A DNA stretch of 64,000 nt from Chitinophagaceae bacterium (GCA_016708765.1 JADJFD010000001.1:310001-374000), one strand, 5' to 3'; shown: positions 28,212 through 37,749, counted from the stretch's first letter. Numbers and translations are program-made. Notes: a model not told the origin generated them from the letters alone.

Positions 28212-28818
28212 ATGAAAAGAATGTTGAGTAATCCGTCAATATTATTTCTTATTGCCGGAAACCTTTATTGTATATGGTATTATCAAAAGTACCCAGAAGA
28301 TTTTGCCACCATAGTTTGGATTTACTGGTTCCAGAGTATTATTATAGGCTTTTTTTAATTTTCTTGAATTACTTACTGCAAAGAACACAAGTGGAAATAT
28401 TACAACGGTTAATAAATCCTCAAAAGAACTTTCAAAAGGTTGTTCGGCATTCTTTTTTCTTTTTCACTATGGTATTTTTCATTTAGTATATTTCATTTTC
28501 TTACTAGTCGATTTTAATTCCAGTTCAGTACAAAAACTTGTTTTGCTATTAGGAATTGCTACTTTTTTTCTGGAGTCACTTATTGGATTTATACGACACA
28601 AATCAATAGAAAAAACTCAACAAGTTAATGTTGGCTTATTATTTTTCTTACCATACGTACGCATAATTCCAATGCACTTGATGATACTTTTACCAAAGTT
28701 TTTTGGCATAACTCCAACCTTGCTTTTTCTAGTGTTGAAAATGGGCGCAGATTTACTTACGTTTAGGATCTACAATTTTATATATAAAAAAAGAAGTGAG
28801 AATCAGTCAACTTATTAG
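28212..28818 (+). pseudogene. DUF6498-like membrane protein, frameshifted
   Basis: ATG 28212 starts MKRMLSNPSILFLIAGNLYC. The frame breaks in a seven-T run (28350-28356); removing one base gives IIGFF-NFLELLTAKNTSGN and a continuous ~201-residue protein. It has about five membrane segments (FFFLFHYGIFHLVYFIFLL, LLLGIATFFLESLIGF, VGLLFFLPYVRIIPMHLMIL) and a basic C-terminus. The order WIYWFQS, LFHYGIFH, RIIPMHLMI fits DUF6498 proteins, whose function is unknown. Confidence 0.65.
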
Positions 28819-28823
28819 CTAAT

Positions 28824-29405
28824 CTAATGTTGCTTTCTTACATATTTAGTAAGGATAACGATAACCTGTCCTTCAATGCGACCTTCAATTTGTTCAGTAT
28901 TATTATCTACTAGTCGAATATTTCTAACGACCGTTCCCAACTTTGCATTAATGGTAGATCCTTTTACATCTAATGATTTAATTAAAACAACCGAATCGCC
29001 ATTTTGTAACACATGACCATTGCTATCTTTATGCAAATCAACTGAGCCATCGCTTTCATGGTCACCTGTGGCTTTTGCCCAAGCCAGCTTCTCATCATCA
29101 AGATACAGCATATCAAGATTATCCATTGCCCAGCTTTCGTTACGAAGGCGATTTAACATTCGCCATGCGACAATTTGTATTCCCGGCACTTCACTCCACA
29201 TTGACTCTGCTAAACATTGCCAGTGTTTGCTATCCAATTCTTCTTTTTTTTCAATCTGGGCTGTACATTTTGCACAAATCAAAATGCAATTCTCTTCCGT
29301 TGTTCCATTTGGAGAAAGGACTTCATACATTTTTAATGTATCAGTTCCTTTACACAATTCACATTTTTCTTCAGCTCTTTTCTGTATTACCTCTTCTATT
29401 TTCAT
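28824..29405 (-). CDS. PhnA-domain protein
   Basis: The 193-residue product has an N-terminal zinc ribbon with paired Cys (CELCKGTD and CAKC), then a central helical stretch, then the C-terminal PhnA SH3-like domain (HVLQNGDSVVLIKSLDVKGS, LGTVVRNIRLVDNN, EGRIEGQVIVILTKYVRK). Despite the historical name, this family is not established as a phosphonate enzyme. The frame is intact. It is convergent with the DUF6498-like gene. Confidence 0.85.
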   Translation of the reverse strand: MKIEEVIQKRAEEKCELCKGTDTLKMYEVLSPNGTTEENCILICAKCTAQIEKKEELDSKHWQCLAESMWSEVPGIQIVAWRMLNRLRNESWAMDNLDMLYLDDEKLAWAKATGDHESDGSVDLHKDSNGHVLQNGDSVVLIKSLDVKGSTINAKLGTVVRNIRLVDNNTEQIEGRIEGQVIVILTKYVRKQH

Positions 29406-29592
29406 ATTCCAATTTGCAGCGAAGGTAAATCTTTCAAAAGCTTACCTTAAAATAAATATTTCAGATTATACAGATAACAAGTTTTTGGGGAAATAGCCTA
29501 CAAAGGAATTATAAGGCTCATTTAAAATATCTTTATGATATTTTACTTTTAAGATCGCAAGAAAATAGATACCTTGAGTAGGTAAATAAAAA

Positions 29593-30276
29593 ATGAAGAA
29601 AATTATATTCATAGCATATCTTTTCCTGCTTGCCAGTAATTCTTATTCTCAAGATTTAAGTGAGATAAAATTCAGCAATGCTTCAACTTTATCTTTTTTC
29701 TCATTTTTAACTGATCAAAAAATTGTTATCAGAGTTTCTCCTGATGGAAAAATTACTGAATGGGGTAATATTTGGGAAAAAGGTTATTATAATTATCAGC
29801 CCGGTAAACTACAAGAATACATGGGAAGGGTGGAATATTATGGTACAGAAGCTGATTCAATTAACCGGGGTAAGGTAAAAAATATTGGTACTTGTTATAT
29901 TACCTATTATGGCAAGTTTGATATTGCAACTAATGCCGGTAAAGTAAAATCAATTGGCAGAACTTATCTAGACTATTACTCTAATTTTGATAATGATGCA
30001 TCAGAAGGCAAATTGAAATCTGCTGGCAATACGATGTTTGCTTATTATAATTCATTTGACAATATTGCAGTAAAAGGAAAATTAAAGTCAGTAGGAGCAA
30101 ACCAGATTAATTATTACAACTCATTTGATGATAAAAAAATACAAGGCAAAGTAAAAAGCATTGGCTCCGTAAATTATGTCTGGTATAATTCAAATGACAG
30201 AAGAGAATATCAGGGAAGTTTAAAATCCGGTTCAATAGAACAGGTTATTAATGGCGTAAAATATATAATGCAATAG
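29593..30276 (+). CDS. Secreted protein with ~24-residue GK(V/L)KSIG repeats
   Basis: The 227-residue product has a signal peptide ending SNSYSQ. Residues ~95-215 hold at least five tandem units of about 24 residues with the pattern GK(V/L)K-(S/N)-x-G-x5-YY-x2-FD (GKVKNIGTCYITYYGKFD, GKVKSIGRTYLDYYSNFD, GKLKSAGNTMFAYYNSFD, GKLKSVGANQINYYNSFD, GKVKSIGSVNYVWYNSND). A beta-solenoid or propeller-like surface protein is likely. Function unknown. Single gene. Confidence 0.7.
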   Translation: MKKIIFIAYLFLLASNSYSQDLSEIKFSNASTLSFFSFLTDQKIVIRVSPDGKITEWGNIWEKGYYNYQPGKLQEYMGRVEYYGTEADSINRGKVKNIGTCYITYYGKFDIATNAGKVKSIGRTYLDYYSNFDNDASEGKLKSAGNTMFAYYNSFDNIAVKGKLKSVGANQINYYNSFDDKKIQGKVKSIGSVNYVWYNSNDRREYQGSLKSGSIEQVINGVKYIMQ

Positions 30277-30296
30277 ATTACTTTTCCGCCCAACTG

Positions 30297-30716
30297 TTAT
30301 TCATATCCATCCATTCCCTCAACGATATCACCGTAATTAATCAATAATTCTTGCCCCGGTAAAATATCATCAATTGCTTCAAATTCTTCACCATCATTGA
30401 TTGAAATAATATTGGGTTTCGACGAATGATTCAAATAGATAACCGGATCTATCATTTTAAAACCATATTCAGGAACGAAATAGTTTTCTTCATCAAAAAG
30501 GCAGTACGTTTCTATTAATGACCTTGAATGGTCGGGTAGTGCTTCCACTTCTTTAATCGGGACTTTTATCCATTCACCCAGACCTTTTGAGAAAATGTTC
30601 CGGCAACCCTTAGGGATTAACAGAATAGCAAATACTCCTATACCATGAACTGGGGAACCTTTTAACTGTATATATGTTTGGCTTGCTAATTGATTAAGTA
30701 GTTTTGAATAAGGCAT
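30297..30716 (-). CDS. SET-domain protein
   Basis: The 139-residue product is a minimal SET fold: SPVHGIGVFAILLIPKGC (SET-N), YLNHSSKPNI (the NHS motif of the SAM pocket and pseudoknot) and PGQELLINYGD (the catalytic-Tyr region). SET domains are SAM-dependent lysine methyltransferases. Bacterial stand-alone versions have mostly unknown targets. There are no zinc-binding pre- or post-SET cysteines. Confidence 0.8.
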   Translation of the reverse strand: MPYSKLLNQLASQTYIQLKGSPVHGIGVFAILLIPKGCRNIFSKGLGEWIKVPIKEVEALPDHSRSLIETYCLFDEENYFVPEYGFKMIDPVIYLNHSSKPNIISINDGEEFEAIDDILPGQELLINYGDIVEGMDGYE

Positions 30717-30818
30717 CAGAATGAATTATTACAATATTTGGGGATTACCATTGCCGCAAATGTAGGTTTTACTGCTATAAAACGTTAAAGCACAAAAAAT
30801 TGATGGCTATTTTAAAAT

Positions 30819-32077
30819 CAGTGTCACAGTATTGAGGTATATTTTAATATCTGTCACCTCAATGGTCGTATTGTTCAATACTATGGAGATGGATGTTTAC
30901 TCACTTTTGAAAGTTCGACAGATGCAGTTGATTGTGCTATTAGCATGCAATATGTTTTTTCCGAATCGCCTGTAATACCCGTTCGTATTGGCATTCATAT
31001 GGGTGAGATAATGTTTAGAAATAATGGCGCATTTGGCAATGGTGTAAATATTGCATCCCGGATTGAGTCAATGGGTATTCCGGGCTCAATCCTCGTCTCT
31101 AAAACAATAAGAGATCAAATCATAAATAAATCAAGTTTTCTCCTTGCTTCGCTCGGTACTTTTCAATTTAAAAATGTAAGCGAACCAATGGAAGTTTTGC
31201 ATTGGCTAACGAAGGGTTGGTAATTCCCGACAAATCTGAATTGGAAGGCAAATTTAAATTACCGTCGAAATCGAAAATACCAAAATGGCTAACATTTGGC
31301 ATACCAGCTTTGTTGTTAGCTGCAATTGCGATTGTTTGGTTTCTTAATTTGAAAAAAAATGCTACCACATTATCAGATGAACAAAGAGAACAACCTGTAG
31401 CAGTAATGGCTTTTGAAAATCTTACCAAGGACAAGAATATGGGCGACTTAGGGCTAATGATAAAAGACTGGATAAGTTATGGGTTATTAGAATCTGAAAA
31501 AGCTCCTGTTATTATTCTTGATGAAGAAAAAAATGCAAATACAAAAGATGAAAAAGAGAAGTTAGCTAATATTCCAACAGGAGTGGGACTTGTTGTTAAA
31601 GGACGATTTTTTGATCAGAGTGAGGAACAAATTGCTGCTATCGCTGAAATTCTTGATGTAAAAACAAACAAAATACTATTTACATTAAAGCCAGTAGTTG
31701 CAAAAAAAGACAGTCTGACAGTCATGCTTGATCAATTAAAAATACAGGTTATAGAGTATTGGGGAGAGGATAATCACCAATCTTCTAAAAGACCACCGCT
31801 TTTTGCTGCCTATGCAAAATATTTAGACGGATTAAAATATCAAAAAACTAATTATTTAAAGGCACAGCTTTTTTATCAGGAAGCAATGAAAGAAGATTCA
31901 ACCTTTGTAGCTCCGCTTTTTGCATTGGCTACATCTTCCATTGATAATTTACAACCAGTGTTAAGGGACTCTATAATGGCAACCTTGCAATTGATGGAAA
32001 ACTCATTTACATCGTTTGAAAAAAAGAATTGGGAGAATTTAAAGACTAGGCTTGCTGTTGATAGCAGTGAAAAATAG
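30819..32077 (+). pseudogene. N-terminally truncated adenylate/guanylate cyclase-like protein, frameshifted
   Basis: The first recognisable part is NGRIVQYYGDGCLLTFESS (second metal-binding Asp loop of class III cyclases), then IPVRIGIHMGEIMFRNN and GNGVNIASRIESMGIPGSIL. The upstream part with the first metal-binding Asp is absent; stops at 30813-30815 close the frame. A second break at a four-T run (31195-31198) separates the cyclase from its continuation; one added T gives EPMEVFALANEGLVIPDKSE. Next come one membrane segment (LTFGIPALLLAAIAIVWFL) and an extracytoplasmic FlgO/TolB-like domain ending at 32077. The missing N-terminus makes this a likely real pseudogene. Confidence 0.65.
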
Positions 32078-32111
32078 TTATACCTAAATTCTTTCTCAAA
32101 CTGCATTATCA

Positions 32112-33311
32112 ATGGCTATACCTTTACAGCTTATGAACTTATTTACTGAAAAGTCTACTATTATTATTACCTGTCATAAACGTATTACTCCTTATTTAGA
32201 AGATGAAGTGAAACAACTAGGATTTTCTATTGACTCAAGTTTTATTACAGGGATAAGTATTACTGGAACAATTACAGATTGCATTAAACTAAACCTTAAT
32301 CTTCGTTGTGCAAGTCAGGTATTATATAGTTTAAAAAGTTTTAATGCTGATAATGCTGATAATATTTATAATAACCTTGTTAGTTACCCTTGGGAAAACA
32401 TTTTGCCAGATCCGGGGTATTTTTCCATCACCAGCAATGTAAACAATCCGACAATTAATAACAGCATGTTTGCCAATCTTCGGGTTAAAGATGCAATTGT
32501 AGACAGGATTAGGGATAAAAGAGGAAGCCGTCCTTCAACAGGATCTGAATTAACCGGAACTGTGATTCATCTTTTTTGGAAAAATGAAGATGCTACCATT
32601 TTTGTTGATACTTCAGGAGATTCGCTGGCAAGGCATGGCTATCGAAAAATACCTGGATTAGCTCCAATGCTTGAAGGTTTAGCTGCAGCTACTATTTATG
32701 CAACAAGATGGGACAAAGTTTCCCCATTTATAAACCCAATGTGTGGTTCAGGTACATTGGCAATTGAAGCAGCAATGATTGCTACCAACAGAGTACCTGG
32801 TTTATTTAGAACCAATTATGCTTTTATGCATGTGCAAGGTTATGATGAAATGGTGTACTTAAAAGAAGATACATTGCTTGAACAACAAATAACAGATGTT
32901 ACAGAATTGAAAATTATCGCCACTGATATTAGTGCAAAGGCCATTGAGAATGCAAGGAAAAATGCGATAGCAGCAGGAGTAGAAAAATTAATTGATTTTG
33001 AAGTTTGTGAGTTTGCTGAAACAGATGTTCCTGTTGAAGCAGCAGGGGTAATGATGATTAATCCAGAATATGGTGAAAGGCTTGGAGAAATTTCTGCCTT
33101 AGAAGAAACCTATAAAAGAATTGGGGATTTTATGAAAAAGAGTTGTGGAGGTTATTTTGGCTATGTATTTACGGGCAACATGGAGCTGGCAAAAAAAATT
33201 GGATTAAAAGCAAAACGTAGAATTGAGTTTTATAACAGTACGATTGATTGTCGTTTATTAGAATATGAATTATACAGCGGAACCAGAAGAACTGACAAAG
33301 AAAATAACTAA
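32112..33311 (+). CDS. THUMP-domain 23S rRNA guanine-N2 methyltransferase, RlmL-like
   Basis: The 399-residue product has an N-terminal ferredoxin-like/THUMP RNA-binding part (residues ~15-150), then RGSRPSTGSELTGTVIHLFW, then a Rossmann methyltransferase with MCGSGTLAIEAAMIA (SAM motif I), IIATDISAKAIENARKNA and MMINPEYGERLGE (motif IV). Motif IV is usually NPPYGERL; NPEY occurs in Bacteroidota relatives. It corresponds to the m2G2445 half (RlmL) of the E. coli fusion. It is convergent with the DUF1415 gene, overlapping by four bases. Confidence 0.85.
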   Translation: MAIPLQLMNLFTEKSTIIITCHKRITPYLEDEVKQLGFSIDSSFITGISITGTITDCIKLNLNLRCASQVLYSLKSFNADNADNIYNNLVSYPWENILPDPGYFSITSNVNNPTINNSMFANLRVKDAIVDRIRDKRGSRPSTGSELTGTVIHLFWKNEDATIFVDTSGDSLARHGYRKIPGLAPMLEGLAAATIYATRWDKVSPFINPMCGSGTLAIEAAMIATNRVPGLFRTNYAFMHVQGYDEMVYLKEDTLLEQQITDVTELKIIATDISAKAIENARKNAIAAGVEKLIDFEVCEFAETDVPVEAAGVMMINPEYGERLGEISALEETYKRIGDFMKKSCGGYFGYVFTGNMELAKKIGLKAKRRIEFYNSTIDCRLLEYELYSGTRRTDKENN

Positions 33312-33852
33312 ATACTTTTCAGCAGTTGCTGCATATAAGCAAGACCTTTCTCTTTTGTAAATGCAATATTTCTTTTGGAACATTTTCAATGTCAGTATAT
33401 CCAGCAATTGCTTTAGTCACACTTTCTTCTCTCAAAAAATGTAACATAGGGTAGGGCGAACGATTGGTGTAATTCGAGGGATCATTTTCATCGCTGTCTG
33501 CAAACATATATTTGGGATGAAAACTGGCAATCTGATAAATGCCTTCGTAATTATTCTTTGTAAGTAAAGTTTCTACTTTCTCTACCAGATCAAGATAGTC
33601 ATTGAATTCAGAAAAGTGATCAGGCAATATTAATATAGATGTTTCTATTTGTTCATTATTATTCAGCAGTAAAAACATTTTCAGTGTAGCTTCCAGAACG
33701 GTTTTGGTAGTTGCATTATTTATTACTTCATAGTGAATACTTCCTCGTTTAATTTCTCTTGCTGCAAAGGGGCAAAAATTACAAGCAACCACTACATTAG
33801 TAATCCAGCTTTTAGTTTTGGTAACGATAATTTCATTATCGGCGTTACTCAT
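33308..33852 (-). pseudogene. DUF1415 protein, frameshifted near the C-terminus
   Basis: The product starts MSNADNEIIVTKTKSW and has the DUF1415 signature VVACNFCPFAAREIKRG and a YQIASFHPKYMFAD segment. The frame breaks at a four-T run (33373-33376). One added A on the coding strand changes the tail to VPKRNIAFTKEKGLAYMQQL and ends at a TAG (33308-33310), ~181 residues, matching the family ending. Its ATG overlaps the repaired stop of the VF530-like gene (ATGA), so the two are translationally coupled. Function of the family is unknown. Confidence 0.75.
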
Positions 33853-34069
33853 AATTTATTCTTTGTAATATAGCTAATGTATAAATCTTCAACCTTTTTC
33901 TTGCCCAAGGTGTTTTGCGTAAGAACTTTAAAGAAGAGGTAATACTTGGATCGCTAATAAAACAATTTATCCGTATCATATTACCGAGTTCATCCCAACC
34001 GTAATGTTTTTGCAATTCAATGAGAATGGACTCCAGTGTTTTTCCATGAAGTGGATCGTTGGATGGCAT
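33849..34069 (-). pseudogene. VF530-type (DUF2132) DNA-binding protein, frameshifted
   Basis: The product begins MPSNDPLHGKTLESILIELQ, then HYGWDELGNMIRINCF and SLKFLRKTPWARK, the full VF530 signature. A five-T run (33895-33899) lacks one base; repair gives WARKKVEDLYISYITKNKL and a TGA that overlaps the ATG of the DUF1415 gene, 73 residues. VF530 is a small helical protein with proposed DNA binding. It is in an operon-like run after the S1/P1 nuclease. Confidence 0.75.
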
Positions 34070-34076
34070 TTGCTTA

Positions 34077-34886
34077 TTATTTCAAGGCTTCATTTAATAC
34101 TTGTGCAAGACGAAGACCGCCTTTTAGTAATTGCATATCAAGATCACTCTTAAAAATATAATTGTATTTATAACCAAGCTTTCCATCTGCAGGTACAGAA
34201 GCATATACTTTATTAGCCAACACATAAGACTCATAAAACCATTCTTCCAGCGAAGATTCCTGCCAATTCTTTATATCAGTGGCATTTGCTATATTAAGGT
34301 TATTAGCATATTCTGAATAGCTGTATTGCTGAAACTCCACAATATCACTATCCCAAACTGAATGAAGATTCGTTTGTTTATCAAACCAGCTTACTTTAAC
34401 TCTATTACCTCCAAGATCTGCTTCCCGGCCAACATGCAATGGCTGATGTAAATCACCAATAAAATGTATAAGCAAACGCAATGCAATCTGTCTTTTTTCA
34501 AGAGGCAACGATTTATCTTTCAACTCTACAGTCAGTGCTTTAATTTGCGAATACAAATTTTCGACTTTAAGATTTTGCAATGATGAAAGAAAATCTTCCT
34601 TTGCCAAATTACCTGGCAAGTTTACATAATGCCATTTTGAAACATGATCCCAAGTATGCGTTGTATCCGACTTGATAAAATCTGCCCAGTTAGACCAAGA
34701 GGAAAGCGACTCCATGCCAATTAGCTTTTGCAATTCCTTTTTTGCTTTTTTACTTAAATGCCTTTGCGCTATTTCTCCAACAACACGATGACCAGTAACT
34801 CCCCAACTAAAACATATTGCCGGAGCAAGTAAAAAGAAGAACAAAGTAATTGACTTTACAATTCCTGAATTTATGAATCTGCGCAT
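34077..34886 (-). CDS. Secreted S1/P1-type zinc nuclease
   Basis: The 269-residue product has a signal peptide ending at CFS, leaving an N-terminal Trp (WGVTGHRVVGEIA) that is itself a zinc ligand in this family. Other ligands are in WADFIKSD, TWDHVSKWHYVNL, LLIHFIGDLHQPLHVGREAD and GNRVKVSWFDKQTNLHSVWD. All residues of the trinuclear zinc site are visible. It cleaves single-stranded DNA and RNA and releases 5' nucleotides, presumably for nutrient scavenging in the periplasm or outside. It is the first gene of a three-gene run with VF530 and DUF1415, 7 bp upstream. Confidence 0.88.
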   Translation of the reverse strand: MRRFINSGIVKSITLFFFLLAPAICFSWGVTGHRVVGEIAQRHLSKKAKKELQKLIGMESLSSWSNWADFIKSDTTHTWDHVSKWHYVNLPGNLAKEDFLSSLQNLKVENLYSQIKALTVELKDKSLPLEKRQIALRLLIHFIGDLHQPLHVGREADLGGNRVKVSWFDKQTNLHSVWDSDIVEFQQYSYSEYANNLNIANATDIKNWQESSLEEWFYESYVLANKVYASVPADGKLGYKYNYIFKSDLDMQLLKGGLRLAQVLNEALK

Positions 34887-34997
34887 ATTAATTTATTGTA
34901 GTTACAAATGTCAAAGAAAAAACACATGGAATAAAAAAAAGTACCAAATAATTGATACTTAAGTTTAAAATATTTTAACGATCGTTTTTATCAGTTA

Positions 34998-35444
34998 TTA
35001 CTTTTGCAAGGACACATTTACTGCATTAGCACCTTTCGGCCCCATCTCAATTTCAAAAGTCACTTTGTTGCTTTCGGCAATCTCTTCTTTTACAGAATTA
35101 ATATGTACAAAAACACTTTCCTGTGTTTCCAAATCTCTTATAAATCCATACCCTTTTTCATGATTGAAATGGGTAACAATTCCAGTGCGGATAAGATCTT
35201 CGGGATTGATTGGCTCATGCTTTGGTACACCAATTTCAATATCCTCTAGTTTAATGGCAATTTTTTTCCTGGGATCGGGTGGCACCGAAGAAAGATTTCC
35301 GTTCTCATCAATATAAGCAAGCATATCATCAAGACTTTGTCCTGACTTGGCATTTTCCTTACGTTCAGCCTTTTTTTCTGCTTTTTCTTTTTTGTTTTGT
35401 CTTTTTTTCTTTTCTCTTTCTTTTTTGTTCCAGGTTTCTGCCAT
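34998..35444 (-). CDS. Cold-shock-domain protein with basic N-terminal extension
   Basis: The 148-residue product starts with ~35 highly charged residues (NKKEREKKKRQNKKEKAEKK). The C-terminal ~65 residues are a CSD: GIVTHFNHEKGYGFIRDLE (RNP1 as GYGFI), SVFVHINSV (RNP2 as VFVHI) and NKVTFEIEMGPKGANAVNV. It probably binds single-stranded nucleic acid. The extension is common in Bacteroidota CspA-like proteins and may aid RNA or ribosome binding. Monocistronic. Confidence 0.85.
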   Translation of the reverse strand: MAETWNKKEREKKKRQNKKEKAEKKAERKENAKSGQSLDDMLAYIDENGNLSSVPPDPRKKIAIKLEDIEIGVPKHEPINPEDLIRTGIVTHFNHEKGYGFIRDLETQESVFVHINSVKEEIAESNKVTFEIEMGPKGANAVNVSLQK

Positions 35445-35715
35445 AAACTGTATTCGGGGTTTAATTAAAAATGATGTTCTTTTATTCTTGAAATCAGGGT
35501 GTAAAATGGATAGTTATGATTAACTAGTTCTTTACGAATTGACTAAAGGTAAGCTTTTTTAGTCTCTTTTCCTTAACTATACTACCATCAGTAGATTATG
35601 TGTACTATTTGAGTATAAGTTTTAAACAATCTTTTAGCAATCGTTTTACTGGACTTTTCTATTAATAGTTTAATTTTATTGCTTAATCTATTAAACACTT
35701 ATAATAATTAATTAA

Positions 35716-36087
35716 ATGAAATCCTTAATCACCCTTATTATTTGCAGTTTTTTTGCGATTCAGTTGAGTGCTCAGAACAGCCCTTCTAAAACATCGAAAC
35801 CAGATTCTACAAAGAAAATAATGATTGTAGAAGCCTCTTGTGGCCAATGCCAGTTTAAGATAAAGGGTGGTGGTTGTGATTTGGCTGTGCGTTTAGATGG
35901 CAAAGGTTATTTTGTTGATGGAACAAAAATTGATGAACATGGTGATGCCCATGCGGAGGATGGCTTTTGTGAAGCAATCAGAAAAGCAGAAGTTCAAGGT
36001 GGAATTGTAAATGATCGCTTTGTAGCAACCTATTTTAAGCTAGTGGCCGAAAAGCCAAAAAAGGAGAAAGAAAAAATGCATCCATAA
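35716..36087 (+). CDS. DUF6370-like secreted Cys protein
   Basis: The 123-residue product has a signal peptide ending QLSAQ. The core is VEASCGQCQFKIKGGGCDLA, then GKGYFVDGTKIDEHGDAHAE and DGFCEAIRKAEVQG, with CxxC plus two further Cys. The motif set matches DUF6370 proteins of unknown function; a metal or redox role is possible. A terminator follows 23 bp later. Confidence 0.7.
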   Translation: MKSLITLIICSFFAIQLSAQNSPSKTSKPDSTKKIMIVEASCGQCQFKIKGGGCDLAVRLDGKGYFVDGTKIDEHGDAHAEDGFCEAIRKAEVQGGIVNDRFVATYFKLVAEKPKKEKEKMHP

Positions 36088-36110
36088 TTTTGGAGAAATT
36101 TATATACTTA

Positions 36111-36145
36111 AAAACCCGTTTTGCTTACTGCGAAACGGGTTTTTA
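36111..36145. terminator. Bidirectional terminator between DUF6370 and ndk
   Basis: A 14-bp stem (aaaacccgttttgc against gcgaaacgggtttt, one G-U) has a 5-nt loop and is flanked by A and T runs, so it can end transcription from both convergent genes. Confidence 0.85.
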
Positions 36146-36165
36146 AATTGTGCTTTATAAATAGC

Positions 36166-36582
36166 TTAGAACTGCTCCAACATTGAAAACATAAAGTCGC
36201 CTTCAATTTTTGCATTTTCTTCACTATCACTTCCATGGACTGCATTTTCACCAACAGATGCAGCATATAATTTACGAATGGTATTTGCTTCAGCCTTTGC
36301 AGGATCGGTTGCACCAATAAGCTTTCTAAAATCTTCTACTGCATTGTCTTTTTCAAGAACTGCGGCAATAATTGGTCCTTCACACATGAAAGAAACCAGT
36401 TCTCCAAAAAATGGTCTTTCCTTATGGATGGCATAAAACTCGCTAGCCTTTTCAGGAGTAAGTTTTGTCATTTTCAAAGCCTTGATATTATATCCTTCCT
36501 GCAGAATACGATCCAGTATTGCTCCGGCATGACCATTCTTAAAGGCATCGGGCTTGATCATTGTAAATGTACGGTTACTCAT
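36166..36582 (-). CDS. ndk: Nucleoside diphosphate kinase
   Basis: Transfers the gamma-phosphate of ATP to NDPs through a phospho-His intermediate, balancing NTP pools in the cytoplasm. The 138-residue product has the family motifs TFTMIKPDAFKNGHAGAIL, RPFFGELVSFMCEGP, GATDPAKAEANTIR and the active-site His in NAVHGSDSEENA. A TAccTTTG -7 box lies 27 bp upstream. It is convergent with the DUF6370 gene and divergent from nrnA. Confidence 0.95.
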   Translation of the reverse strand: MSNRTFTMIKPDAFKNGHAGAILDRILQEGYNIKALKMTKLTPEKASEFYAIHKERPFFGELVSFMCEGPIIAAVLEKDNAVEDFRKLIGATDPAKAEANTIRKLYAASVGENAVHGSDSEENAKIEGDFMFSMLEQF

Positions 36583-36608
36583 TATTTCGTTTATTTATTT
36601 TAAGGCGG

Positions 36609-36616
36609 CAAAGGTA
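36609..36616 (-). promoter_or_regulatory. -7 box of the ndk promoter
   Basis: On the minus strand TACCTTTG is a perfect match to the Bacteroidota TAnnTTTG element, 27 bp before the ndk ATG. No clear TTTG -33 element is seen at the usual distance. Confidence 0.55.
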
Positions 36617-36728
36617 GCCAAAGTTTCGGTTCTAAAATGATAGATTTAAACTAAATGTCAGATTATAACTTGTTCTTATAAAAGGATTAAGCAACAAGTA
36701 ACAAACTCTTATCTTCGCAGCCGTTTTT

Positions 36729-37736
36729 ATGAAAGCTATAAAAGAAATATTTCCTTTACTATCATCGCCTCGAAAAGTGGTAATTACCACTCACCAGAAG
36801 CCGGATGCGGATGCGATGGGTTCTTCATTAGCATTATATCATTTTCTTACTGGGTTTGGCCATTCGGTTACTGTAATTTCTCCAACCAACTGGGCTGGCT
36901 GGGTAGATTGGATGCCGGGTGCAAGACTGGTTTTGGATTATGAAAAAAATAGGGTAAAAGCTGATGCCATTATGGATGATACTGACTGGCTTTTTTGTCT
37001 TGACTTCAATATTTTTCATCGTACCAAGTCGATGACAGATAAGTTGAAAGATCTTGCTTGTACTAAAATTCTGATAGACCATCATCAGGAACCAGATTCA
37101 ACATCTTTTACATTCGGCATTAGCGACACATCTAAAAGTTCTACCTGCGAAATGATATATGATTTTATCGTTGATTCAGGTAATGCTGATAAACTAACAA
37201 TGGAAATCAACGAGTGTATTTATGCAGGAGTTGTTGCAGATACTGGCTCATTTCGATTTTCGTCAACACATGCAGGTGTTCATACACTGGTAGCGGATTT
37301 AAAAACCAGAGGGTTAGATCATGGCAAAGTGCATGAAAAACTTTTTGATAATTTTTTAGAGAACCGTTTGCGGTTTACTGGAAATGTGCTGTTGAACAGA
37401 ATGGAGGTGTTTTATGAATATAATACTGCCTTGGTTGCCATTCCCAAAGCTGATCTAATTAAATACCAGATTAAAACCGGAGATTCAGAAGGTCTTGTAA
37501 ATTTTCCCCTAAGCATACAAGGAATAAAGCTGGTGGCGTTGGTTATCGACAGAGATGAAGAAAGAAAATGGAGCTTCCGTAGCAAAGGCGAATTTGATTG
37601 TAATACATTTGCCCGCAAATATTTTGAAGGCGGAGGACATTATAATGCTTCTGGGGGAAGGAGTAGTGAATCGTTGGACGAAGCTGTAGAAAATTTTAAA
37701 AAAGCGATGATTGAAAATAAAAATCTATTACAATAA
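36729..37736 (+). CDS. nrnA: DHH-family oligoribonuclease / pAp phosphatase
   Basis: The 335-residue cytoplasmic enzyme degrades nano-RNAs and dephosphorylates pAp with Mn2+. Motifs are HQKPDADAMGSSLAL (DHH motif I), FCLDFN, ILIDHHQEPDS (DHH), AGVVADTGSFRFSST and the DHHA1 end GGGHYNASGG. A TATCTTCG -7-like box lies at 36710-36717, 12 bp before the start. The FKBP lipoprotein gene follows after 13 bp and is probably in the same operon. Confidence 0.9.
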   Translation: MKAIKEIFPLLSSPRKVVITTHQKPDADAMGSSLALYHFLTGFGHSVTVISPTNWAGWVDWMPGARLVLDYEKNRVKADAIMDDTDWLFCLDFNIFHRTKSMTDKLKDLACTKILIDHHQEPDSTSFTFGISDTSKSSTCEMIYDFIVDSGNADKLTMEINECIYAGVVADTGSFRFSSTHAGVHTLVADLKTRGLDHGKVHEKLFDNFLENRLRFTGNVLLNRMEVFYEYNTALVAIPKADLIKYQIKTGDSEGLVNFPLSIQGIKLVALVIDRDEERKWSFRSKGEFDCNTFARKYFEGGGHYNASGGRSSESLDEAVENFKKAMIENKNLLQ

Positions 37737-37749
37737 AAATTCAAAAAAA

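Noticed and set aside
35445..35715. Regulatory RNA in the 271-bp gap upstream of the DUF6370 gene
   Set aside because: AT-rich sequence with one weak inverted repeat (gactaaa/tttagtc); nothing that can be assigned.
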